From CAVRCA01 sp965218045 (GTDB taxonomy: Bacteria > Pseudomonadota > Alphaproteobacteria > Acetobacterales > Acetobacteraceae): DNA of 64,000 nt. A model generated the notes under the pieces. The model was not told the DNA's origin and searched no databases. It saw nothing but the letters and a program-made list of their open reading frames with translations. Positions 60,322 through 64,000 of the stretch are shown here, one piece after another (within the stretch, counting starts at the first letter, position 1; every line of letters begins with the position of its first letter). The stretch lies in the NCBI GenBank assembly GCA_965218045.1, contig CBDCJX010000001.1:1-64000 (forward strand). The letters run 5' to 3'. A program made the position numbers and the translations under genes.

Positions 60322-60806
60322 CGCAACGCGTCCCGCTGATCCGCCGGCACGTCCGCCACCGTGGCGTGCTGGCTCTTCTGCAAGGCGCGGATGTAAGCGG
60401 CGATGGCCCAGCGATCCGCCGGCTGCACGCGATTGGCGAACGAATACATCGCACCGTAGCCGTTGGTCATCACGTCGTAGAAATGCGCCACCGGCGCCTC
60501 GCGCAGCCGGTCGATATGGTAGGAGGGCGGCGGCGGGAAGCCACGTTGCACCACCATGCCGTTGCCGTTGCCGAGCTCGGAGTGGCACGGCGTGCAGTAG
60601 ATGCGAAATCGCTGCTGCCCGCGCTCGAGCAAGGCCAGGGTCACCGGCGGCGCGGGCTGGGGGTGCTCGCCGAAACGCACCACATCCGCCGGGCGCTTGG
60701 CAGGTGCCACCAACGGTGCATAGGTTTTCTGCTTGGGCTGGGTGGTCATGTCATCGCAGCCGGCCAACGCGCCGAGCAACACAAGCGGCAGCACGCGGCG
60801 TCTCAC
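60318..60806 (-). CDS. actE: ACIII subunit ActE, monoheme cytochrome c lipoprotein
   Basis: 162 residues. A lipoprotein signal (VLPLVLLGALAGCDD) predicts lipid attachment at Cys and periplasmic exposure. One c-type heme site, YCTPCHSELGNGNGMV, and an axial-Met candidate in YGAMYSFANRVQPADRWAIA. Passes electrons from ACIII toward the caa3 cytochrome domain. Start GTG overlaps the actD stop as GTGA. Confidence 0.9.
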   Translation of the reverse strand: MRRRVLPLVLLGALAGCDDMTTQPKQKTYAPLVAPAKRPADVVRFGEHPQPAPPVTLALLERGQQRFRIYCTPCHSELGNGNGMVVQRGFPPPPSYHIDRLREAPVAHFYDVMTNGYGAMYSFANRVQPADRWAIAAYIRALQKSQHATVADVPADQRDALR

Positions 60807-61303
60807 GGGATGTCCTCGCTGATCGCCGGGCCGAGCTCCGCCAGCACGGCGCGCGCTCGCGACAGGTCGGCACCGCCGACGGGCCGCACCGCGACGAACC
60901 AGCCGGCGCGCATCGCTTCGCGAAAACTGTCGCACTCGTCGACCGGATGGTGCAGGCGCGTGAGCCGGCCGGCGACAAACACGCCGACGAACCCGGCGAT
61001 CATCGCGCACAACACCGCCAATTCGAACGCGATCGGGATGAACACCGGCCAGGAGAAATTCGGCCGACCGCCGATGTCAAGCGGGTAGTGCCAGACATCC
61101 GCATAGGTCATCAGCGCGAAAAACCCGACCAGGCCGAGCATGGCGCAAACGAACATCACCAGCGGCAGCGGCGAGCCGCCCAGCTCGCCCTCGAGCGCCA
61201 TCGGCGTGTAGGTCTCGATGCCGTCGACCCGCTCCTTGCGCAGCCGCGCGAGCGCCGCCCGTAGTTGCTCCTCCGTATCGAACGCCGCGAGAATGCCGCT
61301 CAA
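60803..61303 (-). CDS. actD: ACIII subunit ActD (DUF3341)
   Basis: 166 residues with the ferredoxin-like start MSGILAAFDTEEQLRAALAR, then two membrane helices (PLVMFVCAMLGLVGFFALMT and FIPIAFELAVLCAMIAGFVG), and a cytoplasmic end. The segment YPLDIGGRPNFSWPVFIPIA between the helices is the DUF3341 signature. A structural subunit of ACIII. It overlaps actC by 4 nt. Confidence 0.92.
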   Translation of the reverse strand: MSGILAAFDTEEQLRAALARLRKERVDGIETYTPMALEGELGGSPLPLVMFVCAMLGLVGFFALMTYADVWHYPLDIGGRPNFSWPVFIPIAFELAVLCAMIAGFVGVFVAGRLTRLHHPVDECDSFREAMRAGWFVAVRPVGGADLSRARAVLAELGPAISEDIP

Positions 61304-62730
61304 GACGCGCTGCCTCGCGATTCGCGGGCGATCAACGCACGCATCTCGTGCATCGAGACCGCCGGGACGAAGCGCAACGCCAGCAGGATGCCGGTGAGGA
61401 ACAGGCCCACGGTGCCGCCCAAGGTCGCCCAGTCCCAGAACGTGGCGTGGAACATGCCCCAGGAGGACGTCAGGCGCGGCCGGTGCAGGCTGGTGATGAC
61501 GATCTCATAGCGCTCCAGCCACATCCCGACGATCACGCCGAACGACATCAGCAGCACCAGCGGCCGGTTCATTCGCAATGGCCGGAACCACATGAGCTGC
61601 GGGATCAGCACGTTGAGCGTGATCGCGCCCCAGTAGACCGGCACGTAGATGCCCCAGACCCTTGCCGCGAACATCGCCTCCTCGGCCTCGTCGCCGCGAT
61701 AGTAGACGTTGAACGCATCCATCATGTAGGCGTAGCCGAGGAACAGGCTGCTGGTCAGCAGCAGCCGGCATAGCACGTCGATGTGCCTGCCGGTAATGTA
61801 GTCCTCCAAGCGCATCATGCGCCGCGCCGGGATGATCAGCAGCAAGGTCACCGCGAACCCGGAGAGCAGCGCGCCGAACACGAAGAACGGCGGGAACTGC
61901 GTCGAGTGCCAGCCGACCGTTGCGGCGCCGGCGAAGTCGAGGCCGACGATGCTGTGCACCGATACCACCACCGGCGCCATGATCGCTGCCATGATCCCGT
62001 AGGTGGCGTGCAAGTGGCGCCACTGCCGACTGGAGCCGCGAAAGCCCATGGCAAAGAAGCCGTAGATCATCTGCTTGGGGCGGGTGTGCGCGCGGTCGCG
62101 CACGCTGGCGAGATCCGGCAGCAGGCCGATGTACCAGAACATCGCCGAGCTCAGCACGTAAGTGTAGAGCGCCCAGAAATCCCACAGCAGCGGGCTGCGG
62201 AACTGCGGCCATAGCCCCATCGTGTTCGGATAGAAGAACAGCCAGTACGCGAACCACGGCCGCCCGAGATGCAGGATCGGATAGACGCCGGCCGCAGCGG
62301 CGCCGAACAGCATCATCGATTCCGCGATCCGATTGATCGAGGTTCGCCACTCGACACCGACCAGAAAGAACAGCGCCGAGATGAACGTCCCGCCCGAGGC
62401 GACGGCGATCCACCAGACATAGCTCAGGATCGCGAAACCCCAGGCGACCGGCCAGTCGATGCCCCAAATCCCGACCCCGGCCCAGAACAGGTAGAGGATC
62501 GAAATCACCAGCAGCCCGAACAGCGCGAAGCTGGGGACGAATGCGATCCACCACCACAGAAAGGCGCGCTCGCGCAGCACCAGGGCGCAGACGCGGTCGG
62601 TCATCGAGCCCATCGTGACCCCGGGCAGCAACACCGGGTCATCGGCACGCGGCGCCGGGTTGGCGGGTCGGCGCAGCCGCCGCAGCCGGGCCTCCAGCGG
62701 TAGCTCGGTCGCGATCTGGCTCTTGCTCAT
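61300..62730 (-). CDS. actC: ACIII subunit ActC (NrfD/PsrC-like)
   Basis: 476 residues, about ten membrane helices, polysulfide-reductase NrfD family. It houses a quinol site near the ActB iron-sulfur clusters. Typical stretches are GGTFISALFFLVGVEWRTSI, the WYIGLLPDLASVRDR loop and PVVVSVHSIVGLDFAGA. The N-terminal 45 residues are cytoplasmic and Arg-rich. ATG 62730 overlaps the actB stop as ATGA. Confidence 0.93.
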   Translation of the reverse strand: MSKSQIATELPLEARLRRLRRPANPAPRADDPVLLPGVTMGSMTDRVCALVLRERAFLWWWIAFVPSFALFGLLVISILYLFWAGVGIWGIDWPVAWGFAILSYVWWIAVASGGTFISALFFLVGVEWRTSINRIAESMMLFGAAAAGVYPILHLGRPWFAYWLFFYPNTMGLWPQFRSPLLWDFWALYTYVLSSAMFWYIGLLPDLASVRDRAHTRPKQMIYGFFAMGFRGSSRQWRHLHATYGIMAAIMAPVVVSVHSIVGLDFAGAATVGWHSTQFPPFFVFGALLSGFAVTLLLIIPARRMMRLEDYITGRHIDVLCRLLLTSSLFLGYAYMMDAFNVYYRGDEAEEAMFAARVWGIYVPVYWGAITLNVLIPQLMWFRPLRMNRPLVLLMSFGVIVGMWLERYEIVITSLHRPRLTSSWGMFHATFWDWATLGGTVGLFLTGILLALRFVPAVSMHEMRALIARESRGSAS

Positions 62731-64000
62731 GCGCCGCGCTTGTCGAGTGCCGGGTTGAGATTGCGGATACGCGCCTCGTACGTCACGCGCGGATGGGTAT
62801 TCTGGTCTTCTAGCACCGGGTAGTCGAGCGGACTCTGCTTGCGCTGCCCTACCGCGCTGTTCTCGTCGGCGAGGTTGCCGAAGGTGATCGCCTGGGTTGG
62901 GCACGCGGCCTGGCACGCGGTGCGCACCTTGCTGCTGGCGCCGCTGTCGCCGCGATCGGTCGCGATGCGCGCCTCGGCGATGCGTTGCAGGCAGAAGGTG
63001 CACTTCTCCATCACGCCGCGCGCGCGCACCGACACGTCGGGGTTCCACGACTCAGGCGGACGATCCTGCTTGTGGGCGAACGCGAAATAGTTGAACCGGC
63101 GGACCTTGTAGGGGCAGTTGTTGGAGCAGAAACGGGTGCCGACGCAACGGTTGTAGACCATCACGTTGAGCCCCTCGGAATCGTGCACCGTGGCGCCGAC
63201 CGGGCAGACGATCTCGCACGGCGCCTGCTCGCATTGCATGCACAGCATAGGCTGGAAAAAACTGTCCGGCGCGTCCGGCGTCCCCTCGTAGTAGCGGTCG
63301 ATGCGTAGCCAGTGCATTTCGCGCTCGCGCAACACCTCGGCCTTGCCGACCACCGGCACGTTATTCTCCGCCTGGCAGGCGACAACACAGGCGTTGCAAC
63401 CAATGCAGCTGTTGAGATCGATGCTCATCCCCCACGCGGCGGGGCCGGGCGGGATGCGGCGATACAGATGCGGGTTCGACGCATCCCCTTGCAGGAAATC
63501 CGGTTGCTGGTGAAACTGATCGAGCGTGCCGTGGCGGACATGCGGGCTGGGGTCCTCGAACAGCACCCCGTGATGTTCGGTGCTGGCGAGACGGTCGTTG
63601 CCGCGCAGCTTGCGCAGCTCGGCCACCCCGGGCCAGCCGATCAGGGGATAGAAGTCGAACCCGTTGCTCTCGTCCGCCGCGTCCCCGCCCACGCGACGCC
63701 CGAAGCCGAGCGGAGCAACCACGCAATCCGCCGCCTGACCGGGCTGGACCCAGACCGGGACGGCAAGCCGTGCCGGTCCGATAGCGAGCTCCACACGGTC
63801 GCCGTTCGCCAAGCCGAGCTCGCGTGCCAGCGCGGGGGCGATCAGCAGCGGATTGTCCCAGGTGAGCTTGGTGAACGGTCGCGGCATCTCCAGCAGCCAG
63901 GGGTTGTTGGCGAAGCGTCCGTCCCAGACATGCGGATCGGGGCGGAACAGCACGGTCAGCTTGGCCGCCGGCTTGGCGGGGATCGCGGCTCGCGCCGCCT
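62727..64000 (-). CDS. actB: ACIII subunit ActB, iron-sulfur/molybdopterin-like protein (partial, N-terminus outside window)
   Basis: The frame is open to the right edge, so only the C-terminal 424 residues are seen. They hold the end of the molybdopterin-oxidoreductase-like domain (FRPDPHVWDGRFANNPWLLE, LGLANGDRVELAIG), followed by an FeS domain with four cysteine groups: CIGCNACVVACQAEN, CMQCEQAPCEIVCPVGAT, CVGTRFCSNNCPYKVRRFNY, and CTFCLQRI with CQAACPTQ. In ACIII the first domain lacks molybdenum. actA should lie just outside on the same strand. Confidence 0.92.
   Translation of the reverse strand, partial: AARAAIPAKPAAKLTVLFRPDPHVWDGRFANNPWLLEMPRPFTKLTWDNPLLIAPALARELGLANGDRVELAIGPARLAVPVWVQPGQAADCVVAPLGFGRRVGGDAADESNGFDFYPLIGWPGVAELRKLRGNDRLASTEHHGVLFEDPSPHVRHGTLDQFHQQPDFLQGDASNPHLYRRIPPGPAAWGMSIDLNSCIGCNACVVACQAENNVPVVGKAEVLREREMHWLRIDRYYEGTPDAPDSFFQPMLCMQCEQAPCEIVCPVGATVHDSEGLNVMVYNRCVGTRFCSNNCPYKVRRFNYFAFAHKQDRPPESWNPDVSVRARGVMEKCTFCLQRIAEARIATDRGDSGASSKVRTACQAACPTQAITFGNLADENSAVGQRKQSPLDYPVLEDQNTHPRVTYEARIRNLNPALDKRGA

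Noticed and set aside
1..64000. tRNA, rRNA, CRISPR arrays, integrases or complete insertion sequences
   Set aside because: None was recognised by reading; no transposase or integrase motif was found in any plausible frame. A covariance-model scan was not possible here.

Overview
The window is GC-rich, densely packed bacterial chromosome. It most likely comes from an alphaproteobacterium of the Acetobacteraceae type. This is an inference from the dciA-dsbA-smc order with divergent mutY, the hopanoid cluster linked to ispH/ispA/dxs, and an alternative complex III-caa3 oxidase operon. No rRNA, tRNA, CRISPR array, intact insertion sequence or prophage was seen.

Layout. 1-4.5 kb: genome maintenance (smc, partial; a DsbA-like thiol protein; dciA; divergent mutY). 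4.5-6.3 kb: an orphan gene of unknown family and a start-less peptidoglycan-binding remnant. 6.3-10.7 kb: rdgB-rph, a glycosyltransferase and a hybrid histidine kinase. 10.9-14.9 kb: a PAPS unit (cysD, fused cysNC) beside a sulfotransferase. 15.3-26.9 kb: an accessory catabolic region with an SDR, a 2OG-Fe(II)-type dioxygenase, a CaiB CoA-transferase, an EamA exporter, a ThDP enzyme, a solute-binding protein, a UGSC-family gene pair and an esterase. 27-38.4 kb: a DUF892 protein, hrcA, a GST, a biotin-dependent carboxylase set with its own BirA ligase, an enolase-superfamily protein and a GMC oxidoreductase. 38.4-39.7 kb: an ACR3 arsenite pump behind a decayed arsC. 39.7-54.6 kb: isoprenoid and hopanoid synthesis (hpnH, ispH, ispA, dxs, hpnI, hpnJ, hpnK), an agmatinase-family gene, small secreted proteins and hpnN. 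54.6-64 kb: one long minus-strand respiratory operon, actB-C-D-E-F, a small membrane protein, sco, ctaC-ctaD-ctaE-ctaF, with actB running off the right edge.

The most striking locus is at 23246-23764 (minus). Two short ORFs are really one reading frame joined by an in-frame TGA in the motif TGA-GGC-TCC-TGC (U-G-S-C). Directly after the TGA lies a strong bacterial SECIS-like hairpin with a 5-nt loop, 18 nt from the TGA. The gene is coupled through a TTGA overlap to a thioredoxin-fold partner. I read it as a selenocysteine-containing UGSC-family protein of unknown function.

A second theme is palindromic repeats inside coding sequence. One family lies after the UGSC gene and in frame inside hpnK; another lies between genes near 49.6 kb and inside the hypothetical gene at 49851-50786.

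Functional logic: DXP-pathway enzymes feed farnesyl diphosphate to hopanoid synthesis, hpnH-K make the extended side chain, and HpnN moves hopanoids. CysD/CysNC make PAPS for the adjacent sulfotransferase. ACIII passes electrons from quinol to an A2-type caa3 oxidase whose copper site is probably loaded by Sco.
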